The notes: generated from the letters alone by a model not told the origin. Shown: positions 7,567 to 17,815, numbered from the stretch's first letter. The stretch is 64,000 nt of DNA from Endozoicomonas elysicola (GCF_000710775.1 NZ_JOJP01000001.1:897400-961399), one strand, 5' to 3'. Made by a program: numbers and translations.

Positions 7567-9063
7567 TCAGTCTGCATACTTTGCGGGCTCTTCTTCCGCA
7601 ATTTCCTGACATTCCGCTTCCTGAGCGAGTTGTCCCAAGTGCGCAGAATCGGACGCCAAAGGGCTTAGAGGGCAGGGGATGGATATGTCTTCTTCTACAT
7701 GGATTTGCTCAAGTGGTTGGTCTGCCTGTTCACTGGCAATCTTCCGCTCAATCTGGTCAACAAGCCTGAACGAGAAAAAGACAGCCAATAAGGAAAACAC
7801 TATGCCACCAATGGCCTGTCCTGATAACACACCAAAGGCTCCATCTATCTTTCCTCCGAGCATGATAAAAGGCACTGTACCAACAGTGGCTTTACCCCAG
7901 TTAAATAATGTCGACCATCCTGGCTTACCCAGGTTATTAAATGAGGCGTTCGCAACAAATAGCGTACCGTTGAAGACAAAGCTGATGGCAATCCATGTGC
8001 AGAAAAAGTGAATAATCTGAGTGGCTTCCCCTTTCGTACGGAAAAGAAGCACAAGATAGTCCTGTATGAGGAAAACAATCATCGAAACAACGGTTATATA
8101 GACCGTTGAAAACAGATACGCATTTTTCAGGCTCTGCTTAACTCGGCCTATCAACCGGGCTCCATGGTTCTGTCCGATAATCGGACCAATAGCCCCGGAT
8201 AGTGCAAATACGACGCCGAAAGCAACAGGGGTGATACGACCAATAATGGCATACCCGGCCACGACCCCATTGCCAAAACCAGCAAGTTCCCGCATAACCA
8301 GCACAGAGCTGATGGGCATGGCCAGATTGGTGAGAATAGCGGGGATTGCAATATGGAGGATATCACCTATATCCCGGTAAAACTGTTGTAGATTCACCTT
8401 GCACAGCAACTTGTGGACTTTAATGACGCCGTATGCCGATGTGTAGAAAATCGTGATCCGAGCCAAGACGGAAGCGATGGCTGCGCCTTCTATGTCCATA
8501 TCCAACATAAAAATAAATACGGGGTCCAACACCGCATTGACAGCACCACCGGACAATGTGGATCCCATTGACCGCTTTGCATCGCCGACAGACCTCAGTG
8601 CAGCACCAAAACACATAGCAATCGCCAGAATTGGCATAGAGGGAATCATAATCTTCAGGTACTGGGTCGCCAGTGAATGAACTTCACCTCGGGCACCAAC
8701 CAAGTCTAAAAGCTCTGGAATAAATAACCAGACCACCAAAGCGATCACACTGGTGGACAACCCGCCAAGAATCACTGTGTTGGCCAGAAACTGACAGGCT
8801 CTATCCCGCTCCTTTGCACCGATTGCTTTTGACAATAGTGCCCCTGTGGCAATGGAGAGCCCGATGCCAATGGATGTGGTGACAAATAAAACCGTGCTCG
8901 CATACCCCACAGCTGCAGCAAGAAACTTTTCCCCCAGCAGGCTGAGGAAAAACAAATCCAGCATATCAACCACAAAAAGCGCAGTAATACCCACCGCATT
9001 ACTCAGGCTCATTACGGTGATATGGCGCATGGTTGAGCCGTGGGTAAAACGGGCATGAGGCAT
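7567..9063 (-). CDS. MATE-family multidrug/metabolite exporter
   Basis: The 498-residue protein has about twelve hydrophobic segments in the two-bundle arrangement of MATE (NorM/DinF) cation-coupled antiporters. The first half holds V-V-D-M-L-D-L-F-F-L-S near residue 31 and an Asp-rich family motif at D-P-V-F-I-F-M-L-D near 176. The C-terminal 50 residues form an acidic, cytosolic tail (E-E-D-I-S, E-E-E-P) that many MATEs lack. It probably exports organic cations or small metabolites. It lies downstream of a 192-bp gap from tamB and is likely transcribed on its own. An in-frame ATG at 9030 is an alternative start. Confidence 0.85.
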   Translation of the reverse strand: MPHARFTHGSTMRHITVMSLSNAVGITALFVVDMLDLFFLSLLGEKFLAAAVGYASTVLFVTTSIGIGLSIATGALLSKAIGAKERDRACQFLANTVILGGLSTSVIALVVWLFIPELLDLVGARGEVHSLATQYLKIMIPSMPILAIAMCFGAALRSVGDAKRSMGSTLSGGAVNAVLDPVFIFMLDMDIEGAAIASVLARITIFYTSAYGVIKVHKLLCKVNLQQFYRDIGDILHIAIPAILTNLAMPISSVLVMRELAGFGNGVVAGYAIIGRITPVAFGVVFALSGAIGPIIGQNHGARLIGRVKQSLKNAYLFSTVYITVVSMIVFLIQDYLVLLFRTKGEATQIIHFFCTWIAISFVFNGTLFVANASFNNLGKPGWSTLFNWGKATVGTVPFIMLGGKIDGAFGVLSGQAIGGIVFSLLAVFFSFRLVDQIERKIASEQADQPLEQIHVEEDISIPCPLSPLASDSAHLGQLAQEAECQEIAEEEPAKYAD

Positions 9064-9255
9064 AGTCGGCCTTACGATTGTATGGGGTTGAATGAGTTGA
9101 GAATTAAGAGAGACTTAAACCTCAATGAATTAAGTGGAATCGCAGATGAACAGCTCACCAGACAGTCATCACTATGATCGGCAACAGGGGATACTTCAAT
9201 ACATTCATTCATATCTCGATGGGAGATTGAATTCGTAGTTTGAATCTGAATAGAT

Positions 9256-12200
9256 CTATTTCTTTCCTGTCTCAATTTTAAACTGATAAAACAAGTCTAT
9301 AGCCTGAGCAACGCCACTGATGGCCTGAAGATAAAGCCGGGGCATTAATTCATAACGTACCTTCACTTCGGCGATAGAGTTAAAAACACCGGCTCCATAC
9401 TGAACCCGAAGTCCGGGAGCAATGGTTCCGCCGATGGTGACTTGGGTATTGTCTCCACTGCCCTGAGTATCGAGTGTGACATCGGAAAGACCAATTTTTT
9501 CGCCGATCGTTGTTACTACTCCGCCAAACTGGCTGACACCGAAACCAATCAACATGGATTGCACTGCGGAACTGTCACCATCTTCCAAACCCCGGCCCCT
9601 GAGCAGGTAAGACCACTGTTCCTGTTGTGACATGGAAGGATCTGAATAAATTGAAAACTCCGGTCGGGTTGGTGGTCCGCTGACCTGAATACCAACTGTT
9701 ACATCGTCTTCTATGCTTTCCGGGTTTCGAATAGCGTTTACAGCAAGATAAGGACTAGATAGAGGGCCGGAGAAAATGATGTCTCCCTCTTTGATCAGCA
9801 AGTCCTGACCAAATTGATGATAACGTCCGTTGACAAGCTGAATGGAACCATCAGCAACCATAGGTTTTCCGGGCTGAAGAGCCAGCAGTAAATGGCCACC
9901 CAGGCCTGATTTCAGGCCATAGGCATCAATTTTGATGTCTTTACCCAATACGACGCTCACATCCATAGAGAAGGGTGGGCCAGCATGGATCAGCGTTTCT
10001 TTGCTTCCCGGGGTGATAATCACAACGTCATCCGAGGGGGTAACGGCTTGCTTTGGCAGTTGTTTGATTCTGACCCTTGCCCAGGGAATGGTAACTTTGC
10101 CTGTCAGGGTTTGAGCTTTTCCAATGGTTAGCTTCAGGTCGGGAGATGCCCTTAGCTGAAGTACACCAGGTATTTTTGCTCCAAGGTTTTTCCCTTTCAT
10201 TTCAATGACACCGGTAGGCGGCATCTGTTGCCAGTCAAGATGGCCTGACAGTTTCATTTCTCCCTCATCCACTTTCATGCTGCCACTGATCTTGCCTTTA
10301 TTGCCATCCACATTAAGGACTGTTATCAGCTGGCTGACTTTGACCATCTCCTGTTTGGCGATTAGTTGCCCCCCACTCAGCTTAAGGCTTCCAAAGAGTA
10401 AGGGTTCTTTCAGTGTTCCGCCCATACGAGTGTCAGCCGATAAAATACCATCGATGTTATTAATATCCGGGATCAGTGGTTGCAGGAAGTACAGGCGCAT
10501 ATCCTGCAGTCTGGCTTGCCCACTCAGCTTCTGGTCACTTTGTATATTGTCGATGGCCAGGTTGATATGGGCGACACCCAGTTGTTTTGATTCAAAATCA
10601 AACTGGGCCGTCAGGTCATCTTCATTCAGGTTGATGACTGTAGAAAGCTGTTGGTATTTCACGGCAACCGGATTATCAGAATTACTGGTGATTTCTCCGG
10701 GCGTCGTTTGAATCTGAAGGTGAGCGATGGGATGACCGCCATCCCACTGAATATCACCACTACCAGAGAGTATGGCTTTCCACGCAAGGTTGCCTGGCAG
10801 GAATGGATTCAGGTTAGAAAGGTTAAAGTCTGACAGCTGAAAACGAGTGGTTCCACGATGGGTTGAAAACTGGGATGCATCGACACAGAGTCTGGCAGGC
10901 TTGGCAAGCCAGCATTGGTCAGTAAGCTTCACTTCCCCTGTAGAGTTAAGCAGAATAGCCACTGGCTTTTCCAGAGACCAGTTATCCACAGGTGTGACTA
11001 TATTGGCACTGGCTAATTGGCCCTGCCATTGCCCACCACCCTTTTGGCCATTAGTCCCTTGCCAAACACCGTTAACCAGTAGCTCTCCAGATACCGGTTC
11101 ACCCTGAGATTTGAGCGAGATTTTATGGTTTCGTTCACTTCCAGTGACTGTCATTACCAGTTGTTTCAGTTGAGTGCTGCCGTTGCTTAGTGTGCCCACT
11201 TCAACACTGGTTTTACCTTCCAGAAGTGTTGTTCTAGTCAACTCACCATTAACTTGCAACTGGTTGATGCTGGTTTGCTGAAAGTTAATGGATGGGCTAT
11301 TAAAATCAAACGATAACTTTGGGTGTTCATCGCTCCCCGTCAGCCGTAAGTTGCCCTGTACTGAGCCTTTTAAGTCGAGGGAAAGAGCATCCAGTGCTTT
11401 TGCATCAAGATTGGCTTTCAGGGATAACTGCTCAGCTATTTTTCCACTGATGCTAAGGCGGTTATCCCCAAGCGCAGCATAGAAGCTGTGAACGTTAACC
11501 TTGAACGGTAACGCAGCCATTGGCCGAATCTTATTGTCAGCTTCCAGTTTTCCTGTGGCCTTAATGGCTTGATTCAGTAATGAGCCGGTTACGTTGAGTT
11601 CCGGAACACTCAGCTGCCATACACCATCTGTCATGACGAAGCGGGTATTTATTTTGCCATTCAGTGTTCCGGGGATATTGGGTAGCCACAACTCAGGCTT
11701 CAGTTGTGTCAGGTGTATTTGCCCCTGCCAGTGAATTCCATCTTTCCAGCCTACCTTTCCGGTTAATTTAAGCGGTTTTTCTGAAGTCTTCTCTTCACCT
11801 TCAGGACGGATGGAAAAGTCCGAAATAATCAGTTGTTCCAGGTTGCCTGTTGATTTTAAGGTGAGCTGGGTCGCTGGCTGCTCTGCCACTGTTAAGGACG
11901 TATGCAATGAGAGTTGGTAATCATTAATATTTCCGGTGATGCTGACAGAGCCTGAGTCAGTTGATATTTGTGGTGTTTCCGTTTGCAGAGGCCATACGAG
12001 TTTTGACCATTGTAGGGTGAGGTTCAAGGGGAGGTCTGGTGCTAAAGGTCCAACACTTCCCTGAAGTGAAGTGTTAATGACGCCTTGTGCGAAGAGTTGC
12101 AGCTGTAATTGGTTTAAATCACCGGATGCCGTCAGGGACAGTTCTTCTCCCTTAATGGCCGTCAGGTCGGGAATGTTAAAATCATCCAGAATGGTGGCAT

Positions 12201-13152
12201 CCATATTCAGGCTCAATGGATAATTTTCAGATAGCTGAATATTGCCGTCTAACAAGATGCTTGCTCTGGTTTGATCAGCCTTTAGCTTCAGGCTGGTAAT
12301 GTGTGTTGCTTGCCAGTTGAAGCTAAGTTCCAGTTTTTTCAGCGTCTCGTCGACCTCACCCTGTTGAAAGCGGGCATTTGTTAGTATGAATTGCTCCAGG
12401 CTGATAGGAATCGGAAGATTTATTTCTGGAAGGTTGATCGATGAGAGATCAAACGTTGCTGTTGCCTGCTTTTCAGGTGTTGACGCTTTTGTATCAACGG
12501 GTGAGTCTTTCCGGGGTGTTAAAAAGACGTGAAGGTTGTCTGCCAGAACTTCAGGAATAGAGAGCTGGTTATCCTGCAAGTTGGCACTTGCTTTAAAGGC
12601 TTCAAGGGAAACTTTTGTTCCGGGAATCGTGAAGTTGAAATTCTGAATATTGATCTGATTGATCAGAATATCCAGGGGAATATTGATGGTTGCACCTGTT
12701 GTGTTGGATTCTTGCTGTTTTGCTTCTTCAGCTACTGGTCGAATCTCCAGGCTCCCGCTTTTGACTGCCACCAGTTGGACAGGCAGCTCTCTTGACGTGA
12801 AAAGCGTGGTGAAAAATTTTCCAAGTTGCCACTGAAGCGTTACTTCGTCAGCGTGAAATGAGATCTGGTTGTCTTGCCATTGGAGATTCCTGAGACTCCA
12901 GCCCGTCATCAACTCCCCTTCAGTCAGCTCGCCATCCAGTGCTGGTAGAAAGTGACTCAGTTGTCGCCAAAGTAAGCTATTGCCTGTGTGAGTATACAGC
13001 AGTAATGAAGTCAGTATGAGCAGGACTGAAAGAAAGGCTATTGTGATTAATAGACATTTCCTGGCCAGAGATGCTTTTTTCACAGGACGTTGTTCTGGCA
13101 TTTTTGGGGTGTTTTCAGCAATTTCAGCTTCGCTGTTGTGAGAGCCACTCAT
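9256..13152 (-). CDS. tamB: Translocation and assembly module subunit TamB
   Basis: TamB is an inner-membrane-anchored AsmA-like protein spanning the periplasm. With TamA it helps assemble some outer-membrane proteins, and it contributes to phospholipid transport to the outer membrane. The 1298-residue product has one N-terminal helix (about 29-53), a long series of beta-rich repeats that in the family form a hydrophobic groove, and the conserved C-terminal DUF490 domain, ending in beta strands with Y-L-Q-A-I-S-G-V-A and a final F-K-I. Length is typical. It overlaps tamA by 4 bases (ATGA), so translation is probably coupled. Confidence 0.95.
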   Translation of the reverse strand: MSGSHNSEAEIAENTPKMPEQRPVKKASLARKCLLITIAFLSVLLILTSLLLYTHTGNSLLWRQLSHFLPALDGELTEGELMTGWSLRNLQWQDNQISFHADEVTLQWQLGKFFTTLFTSRELPVQLVAVKSGSLEIRPVAEEAKQQESNTTGATINIPLDILINQINIQNFNFTIPGTKVSLEAFKASANLQDNQLSIPEVLADNLHVFLTPRKDSPVDTKASTPEKQATATFDLSSINLPEINLPIPISLEQFILTNARFQQGEVDETLKKLELSFNWQATHITSLKLKADQTRASILLDGNIQLSENYPLSLNMDATILDDFNIPDLTAIKGEELSLTASGDLNQLQLQLFAQGVINTSLQGSVGPLAPDLPLNLTLQWSKLVWPLQTETPQISTDSGSVSITGNINDYQLSLHTSLTVAEQPATQLTLKSTGNLEQLIISDFSIRPEGEEKTSEKPLKLTGKVGWKDGIHWQGQIHLTQLKPELWLPNIPGTLNGKINTRFVMTDGVWQLSVPELNVTGSLLNQAIKATGKLEADNKIRPMAALPFKVNVHSFYAALGDNRLSISGKIAEQLSLKANLDAKALDALSLDLKGSVQGNLRLTGSDEHPKLSFDFNSPSINFQQTSINQLQVNGELTRTTLLEGKTSVEVGTLSNGSTQLKQLVMTVTGSERNHKISLKSQGEPVSGELLVNGVWQGTNGQKGGGQWQGQLASANIVTPVDNWSLEKPVAILLNSTGEVKLTDQCWLAKPARLCVDASQFSTHRGTTRFQLSDFNLSNLNPFLPGNLAWKAILSGSGDIQWDGGHPIAHLQIQTTPGEITSNSDNPVAVKYQQLSTVINLNEDDLTAQFDFESKQLGVAHINLAIDNIQSDQKLSGQARLQDMRLYFLQPLIPDINNIDGILSADTRMGGTLKEPLLFGSLKLSGGQLIAKQEMVKVSQLITVLNVDGNKGKISGSMKVDEGEMKLSGHLDWQQMPPTGVIEMKGKNLGAKIPGVLQLRASPDLKLTIGKAQTLTGKVTIPWARVRIKQLPKQAVTPSDDVVIITPGSKETLIHAGPPFSMDVSVVLGKDIKIDAYGLKSGLGGHLLLALQPGKPMVADGSIQLVNGRYHQFGQDLLIKEGDIIFSGPLSSPYLAVNAIRNPESIEDDVTVGIQVSGPPTRPEFSIYSDPSMSQQEQWSYLLRGRGLEDGDSSAVQSMLIGFGVSQFGGVVTTIGEKIGLSDVTLDTQGSGDNTQVTIGGTIAPGLRVQYGAGVFNSIAEVKVRYELMPRLYLQAISGVAQAIDLFYQFKIETGKK

Positions 13153-14921
13153 AGATCAGGCCCCATGGAAAAATGAATTCTCCAGGGAGAACCGGGTTCG
13201 CTGACAGCAAAGGCGAAGTCCAGCTTCAAAGGCCCCAGTGGGGTAACCCAGCGTATCCCGGGACCCACGCCAGTTTTCCATTCAACCTGATCTTTTTTGT
13301 AGGAGTTGGTTACGGTACCGCTGTCTACAAAGAAGGCAATCCGCCAGTTATCAACAATCTCATAGTCATATTCGATACTCGCTACAGAGAGATACTGGCC
13401 TCCAATCAGTTGGCCGCTGCTGTCTTTAGGCGAGATACTGTCATAGCTGTAGCCGCGAACCGTCTGGTCACCACCGGTAAAGAAACGAATGGATGGCGGG
13501 ATATTTTTGATATCGTCGACCCAGATAGCACCTTGCTCAACTCTGCTGATGAGTCGATGATGCTTATAAAAGGTGGTTAACCATTTGGCGCGTCCCCACA
13601 CCTTTATAAAGTCCGCATCGGATTGCCAGGCTTTGGCAGAGGTTTCTATTTTTACGTTGTAGAGGCTGCCGGAGCGCGGATCCATTGGGTTACCAACCAC
13701 TTTCCGTCGGTCAAAAGACATGCCGGGGATCAGCAGCAAGTTACTGCTGTTCTGCAGACCCTGAGTGTAGTCTTCATAGTCTACCCGGAGAAAGAAGTCC
13801 TGATCCCAGTTGCCCGGACGTTTCTTCCATTTATTAATAGAGGCGGAAACCAGTCGGCTGTCTGTGTCCTGAACCATTGTTCGCTTGTAACCACCGTCCA
13901 GGCTGTAATATTCCAGCAGTGGGTTGCCGTATGGGATTTTATAGCGCCCACTTAATTCATGAACTTTACGAGACACTTTCATATCGCTGGTAAAGCTATG
14001 CCCTTTTTCACCCATCCAGGGTTTATCAACACTCAGGGAAACTCTTGGCCCTTCATCTGTCGAGAAACCAATACCGGTTTCCAGCTCCCAGGCTGTTTTT
14101 GGAATCACACTGACGAAAATCGGAATTTCACCATCAACTGCCTGATCCTTCAGAGGCCGAACCTCAATGGATTTAAAGTATCCGGTGGCGGAAAAGTCCA
14201 TATTTAACTGGCTGAGCTTTTCAGAACGGTATTTCTGCCCCTGTTCGAAGTTGATGATGGGGTTGAGCAGTTTCCGGGTAGGTTCGGTAACGGAGTGGTC
14301 ATAAAGCACTGGGCCGAAAGTATATCGCCTGCCGGATTTCAGGGTTAAGACAATGTCTGCAGCGTGCTGATCTGGATAGACTTTTATCTGGTGCTCTATC
14401 AATTCAGCATCAAAGTAGCCACGGGTTAGTGTCAGGTCATTCAGGCCAGTTTTCAGTGACTCATAGAGTCCATCATTCAGCACATCTCCCACGCGCAAAG
14501 TATTCTGCTTTATGAGTCGCTTGAATGCCCGGTCTTTTCTAGCATCTCCTTCCACGTTTATTTGCACGGATTTGATGATGACGGGTTGGCCAGGGTTGAT
14601 ATTGATGGTTAACTGGTTTGGCTTTTTCTTGCTGCGATGAAATTCGATGGTTGGCTGATAATAACCAAGAGCCATTAACGACTTTTGCAGAGTCTCTCTG
14701 ATTTCGTGGCGGTGATCTTCAAACTGCCTGGGCTTAATGGTTGGCAGGGTATTCAGATACAGAGTGGCGTTTTGCTGGAGCTCTTTATCTAACCCATTGA
14801 TTTTATAGGTGAGAGGCTTTGCTGCTTGGGCGGTTGTGGAAAGTAGCAGAGCCATGACAAGCCACAGGCCGGTTTGCCTGAGTGGTCTTAGTCGGAAAGG
14901 CTTGTCAGAGGATTCGGCCAT
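13149..14921 (-). CDS. tamA: Outer-membrane assembly factor TamA (Omp85 family)
   Basis: TamA is an outer-membrane barrel of the Omp85/BamA family that works with TamB. The 590-residue product has a signal peptide (cleavage near A-Q-A, about residue 33), periplasmic POTRA domains (about 35-270), and a C-terminal 16-strand barrel. The Omp85 lid motif F-F-T-G-G-x-x-x-V-R-G-Y lies at 480-491 with the conserved R-G-Y. The last strand ends F-S-M-G-P-D-L, with F rather than the BamA-type terminal F/W. First gene of the tamA-tamB operon. Confidence 0.95.
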   Translation of the reverse strand: MAESSDKPFRLRPLRQTGLWLVMALLLSTTAQAAKPLTYKINGLDKELQQNATLYLNTLPTIKPRQFEDHRHEIRETLQKSLMALGYYQPTIEFHRSKKKPNQLTININPGQPVIIKSVQINVEGDARKDRAFKRLIKQNTLRVGDVLNDGLYESLKTGLNDLTLTRGYFDAELIEHQIKVYPDQHAADIVLTLKSGRRYTFGPVLYDHSVTEPTRKLLNPIINFEQGQKYRSEKLSQLNMDFSATGYFKSIEVRPLKDQAVDGEIPIFVSVIPKTAWELETGIGFSTDEGPRVSLSVDKPWMGEKGHSFTSDMKVSRKVHELSGRYKIPYGNPLLEYYSLDGGYKRTMVQDTDSRLVSASINKWKKRPGNWDQDFFLRVDYEDYTQGLQNSSNLLLIPGMSFDRRKVVGNPMDPRSGSLYNVKIETSAKAWQSDADFIKVWGRAKWLTTFYKHHRLISRVEQGAIWVDDIKNIPPSIRFFTGGDQTVRGYSYDSISPKDSSGQLIGGQYLSVASIEYDYEIVDNWRIAFFVDSGTVTNSYKKDQVEWKTGVGPGIRWVTPLGPLKLDFAFAVSEPGSPWRIHFSMGPDL

Positions 14922-15517
14922 AATTCAATAATAGCGGGTATACATTCCCGAAAAAGAAACCGTAAAAAATGTGAAAAGCTAAGCATTCATACTTTCTAAA
15001 GCATGTATCGGCCTTTGGACCACAACTCTCATATATAACCGGTTTCGAAAATCTGCCATCTGAACGACTATCCTTTACATAACCTATTGTTTCAAAATAC
15101 TTTTCGAGTATTTTAATCACTGTATTTATCGACTGGGAAGGGAAACCATTGGACTGAACTACGGCTCAGAAGCCTTTGAAGCGCTTATAGCCCAGCTGAA
15201 ACCACTATTATTATGATGGTTTGATTGTATACCTTAAAAGGTAATTCACCACTTTGGTACCGGATATTACCGATGGGGCAGGCAATGAGCCCCCTTGCAA
15301 CCAACGTCACAAGTCTCTAGAATTCCCGCTCTTTGTATACTCCGGTCAATCTGCCCGGTGTATATTTCACTCCCGACCATGATTCTTGATAAAGAAAATT
15401 GGTTTGTTGTGAGTGTAGTAATCGGTGAACTCCTGCGTTCACATTCTCCTTGCCTTACCGCTTTATAGAATTATTTCGAACAGAGCTGAAGGCTATTTAA
15501 CCCGTAAGGAGCAAATA
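14922..15517. other. 596-bp intergenic region between tamA and rpsF
   Basis: This holds the divergent control regions of tamAB and the rpsF operon. A 71-codon minus-strand frame (14905-15120) overlaps the tamA start and has no recognisable features. On the plus strand about 28 codons ending with a TGA near 15215 read like a protein C-terminus (G-L-N-Y-G-S-E-A-F-E-A-L-I) and may be a gene remnant. TATACT at 15336-15341 is a possible -10 box, but no good -35 stands before it. Confidence 0.4.
15425..15442 (+). promoter_or_regulatory. Hairpin in the rpsF leader
   Basis: GTGAAC (15425-15430) pairs with GTTCAC (15437-15442) about 75 bases before rpsF. rpsF operons in many bacteria carry an S6:S18-binding leader RNA that represses translation. 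This hairpin is a candidate part of such a leader, but I could not confirm the conserved motif. Confidence 0.25.
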
Positions 15518-15943
15518 ATGCGTCATTACGAAATCGTTTTCCTGGTCCATCCTGACCAGAGCGAGCAAGTACCTGCCATGGTTGAGCGCTACACTCGCGC
15601 TATTACCGAAAATGGTGGCAAGGTACATCGTCTTGAAGACTGGGGCCGTCGCCAGCTGGCTTACCCAATCAACAAGATCCACAAGGCTCACTATGTTCTG
15701 ATGAACATTGAGTGCGGTAACGAAACCCTGGATGAGCTGACGGAAAACTTCCGCTACAACGATGCGGTAATCCGTAACATGGTCATTCGTCGTGATGAAG
15801 CCGTTACTGAAGCTTCCATCATGCTGCAGTCTGAAGAGAAGCGTGATCGTCGTGACGATCGTCGTGAAGACCGCCGTGAAGAACGTGCCTCTGAAGAAGC
15901 TGAAGAAGCCGTTGAAGACGAAGTAGAAGAGTCTGAAGAGTAA
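15518..15943 (+). CDS. rpsF: 30S ribosomal protein S6
   Basis: S6 binds with S18 to the central domain of 16S rRNA. The 141-residue product starts [15 protein letters not shown], the family signature, and contains [12 protein letters not shown]. After the folded domain (about 1-100) comes a long charged tail with alternating R-R-D-D and then Glu-rich runs; in Escherichia coli the S6 tail receives extra Glu residues from RimK. The ATG at 15518 follows TAAGGAG. It is the first gene of rpsF-rpsR-DUF2232-rplI. Confidence 0.97.
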   Translation: MRHYEIVFLVHPDQSEQVPAMVERYTRAITENGGKVHRLEDWGRRQLAYPINKIHKAHYVLMNIECGNETLDELTENFRYNDAVIRNMVIRRDEAVTEASIMLQSEEKRDRRDDRREDRREERASEEAEEAVEDEVEESEE

Positions 15944-16033
15944 GACCTGACTTTCAGTCGCTCATGACTGCTCAGGTTCATGCTCTGAACAAGCTCTTTA
16001 CCATACAAGCATAAAATTCAAGGAGACGTTGCC

Positions 16034-16258
16034 ATGGCACGTTTTTTCCGTCGCAGAAAGTTCTGCCGTTTTACCGCTGAAGGCGTGAAAGAGATCGATT
16101 ACAAAGATCTGAACACTCTGAAAGCTTATGTTTCTGAAACCGGCAAGATCGTTCCTAGCCGTATCACCGGTACCAAGGCTCGTTACCAGCGTCAGCTGGC
16201 AACAGCGATCAAGCGCGCTCGTTACGTGGCCCTGCTGCCATACACTGATCGCCACTGA
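16034..16258 (+). CDS. rpsR: 30S ribosomal protein S18
   Basis: S18 pairs with S6 on the 30S platform. The 74-residue product shows the family core ([22 protein letters not shown], then [14 protein letters not shown] and A-L-L-P-Y). A strong AAGGAG site precedes the ATG. It lies 90 bp behind rpsF and 21 bp before the DUF2232 gene. Confidence 0.97.
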   Translation: MARFFRRRKFCRFTAEGVKEIDYKDLNTLKAYVSETGKIVPSRITGTKARYQRQLATAIKRARYVALLPYTDRH

Positions 16259-16279
16259 TTTATTCATAGGGTATAGCTG

Positions 16280-17152
16280 ATGCGTGGACTGGCGGAACTG
16301 GCAATGCGTGGCCCGAAACAGGCAATGATCCTGGCCATTGTGTTCGCCTGTATTCCCATGCTGTTCTGGGTGAGTGCAGCCATTATCTCTCTGGTAGTAC
16401 TGCGTCGAGGTGCTGCTGCGGGGCTGAAACTTCTCGTCTGGGCCGCACTGCCTGGTATTGCCTGGGCAGCAATGGGACAGTTCTCCACGATCATTGGTTT
16501 GACAACTACCGTCACGTTGGCACTGGTATTACGCCAAACGGTTTCCTGGCAGAAAACACTACTGGCGCTGTTGCCAGCCGGAGCTTTGATTGCCCTGGTA
16601 CTGGCACAGTTGGCTCCACAACAGATTACCCTGATTAGCGAACTGGTCATGACGTTTATTCGTGATTATGTTCAGCAGGCAGGGCAGTCTACGGACGACT
16701 TAGTAGCAGGCCTCAGGCCGCTGGTGGAATACGGTGTTATCGGTGTGGTTGCCTGGTTTAACCTGGTGAGCTGCATACTTGGGTTAGTGCTGGCCAGATC
16801 CTGGCAGTCACATTTATATAACCCGGGTGGATTCCGTGAAGAGTTTCACCGGATCCGCCTGCCATTGACGGTAGCCATGGGGCTTCTCGCATTCACTCTG
16901 GTGGGTGCAACGATTGCTCCCTTCCTTCTTGTGGTGGTTCCTGCAGCCACGCTGCCTTTACTGGTGGCTGGTCTTGCAATGATCCACGGGCTGGTCGGGA
17001 TGAGACAATTGGGGAGCTTCTGGTTGGTAGGGTTTTACATCCTGTTGATTTTTGTCACGCAACTGGCATACCCGGTCATTGTTTTAACTGCATGCCTGGA
17101 CAGTCTGTTTGATTTTCGCGCTCGCGCGGCAAACCGTCTGCATCAGGGATGA
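16280..17152 (+). CDS. DUF2232 (YybS-like) integral membrane protein
   Basis: The 290-residue product has about eight hydrophobic helices with short loops and an R-x-R/R-A-A-N-R cytosolic tail. A DUF2232 membrane protein lies between rpsR and rplI in Pseudomonas and relatives, and both length and position match here. Its biochemical role is not established. Co-transcription with ribosomal genes suggests constitutive expression. Start at ATG 16280 with GGGTA-type weak initiation. Confidence 0.85.
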   Translation: MRGLAELAMRGPKQAMILAIVFACIPMLFWVSAAIISLVVLRRGAAAGLKLLVWAALPGIAWAAMGQFSTIIGLTTTVTLALVLRQTVSWQKTLLALLPAGALIALVLAQLAPQQITLISELVMTFIRDYVQQAGQSTDDLVAGLRPLVEYGVIGVVAWFNLVSCILGLVLARSWQSHLYNPGGFREEFHRIRLPLTVAMGLLAFTLVGATIAPFLLVVVPAATLPLLVAGLAMIHGLVGMRQLGSFWLVGFYILLIFVTQLAYPVIVLTACLDSLFDFRARAANRLHQG

Positions 17153-17177
17153 CAGGTACTAGATAGAGGCTAGCGAA

Positions 17178-17624
17178 ATGGAAGTGATCCTGCTCGAAAA
17201 AATTGCCAAGCTTGGCAAGCTGGGCGACAAGGTCACCGTTAAAAACGGTTATGGCCGTAACTTTCTGATTCCTTTCAGCAAGGCACTGCCTGCGACTGAA
17301 GCGAATCTGGCTACTTTTGAAGCTCGTCGTGCTGAGCTTGAGAAAGCAGCTAACGATCAACTGAGCGGTGCTCAGAAGCGCGCTGAAGAAATGGCTGAAA
17401 TTGAACTGACCCTGACCGCTAAAGCGGGTGACGAAGGTAAGCTGTTCGGTTCTATCGGTCCTCGTGATCTGGCCGAAGCCATCACCTCCGCGGGTGTTGC
17501 TGTTGCCAAGAGCGAAATCCGCCTGCCAGAAGGCCCAATCCGTGCTGTTGGTGAGTACGACGTTGGTATCCAGCTGCATTCTGATGTTGCTGCAACTATC
17601 AAGGTGTTCATCGAAGCTGAATAA
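17178..17624 (+). CDS. rplI: 50S ribosomal protein L9
   Basis: L9 spans the outside of the 50S subunit near the L1 stalk. The 148-residue product begins M-E-V-I-L-L-E-K and has the signature G-D-x-V-x-V-K-x-G-Y-x-R-N-F-L-I-P near residues 16-34. A long connecting helix (about 40-75) and the C-terminal RNA-binding domain follow. It closes the ribosomal operon before a strong terminator. Confidence 0.97.
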   Translation: MEVILLEKIAKLGKLGDKVTVKNGYGRNFLIPFSKALPATEANLATFEARRAELEKAANDQLSGAQKRAEEMAEIELTLTAKAGDEGKLFGSIGPRDLAEAITSAGVAVAKSEIRLPEGPIRAVGEYDVGIQLHSDVAATIKVFIEAE

Positions 17625-17650
17625 TCAGCCCGGTTAACGGATAGTGAAAA

Positions 17651-17681
17651 CCCGGGGCTCGGATGAGCTCCGGGTTTTTTT
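17651..17681 (+). terminator. Terminator of the rpsF-rplI operon
   Basis: CCCGG-G-GCTC pairs with GAGC-T-CCGGG (17651-17674), followed by seven T. The stem starts about 26 bases after the rplI stop. Confidence 0.9.
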
Positions 17682-17815
17682 ATGTACATGGATGTGCTGT
17701 ATGCTGGCAATGTAGGAGCAATTGCCAGTATATGGCAGGGATGTGTGGTATGCCGAAAGCGCATGACGGCAGGTGATAAAGTAGCCGCAGGAGCAGTTAA
17801 CGGTGCTTATTGAAG
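17682..17815 (+). repeat. Terminator-linked branched repeat, copy A (short unit plus degenerate unit)
   Basis: Directly behind the T-tract, CTGGCAAT (17704-17711) pairs with ATTGCCAG (17721-17728) around a loop containing AGGAG. A degenerate second unit follows (about 17735-17812), including GCCGCAGGAGCAGTTAAC. The unit order and orientation match the tandem pair at 63571-63765. Confidence 0.6.

Noticed and set aside
14905-15120. 71-codon minus-strand frame upstream of tamA
   Set aside because: It overlaps the tamA start, has an odd composition rich in aromatic residues and no recognisable features.
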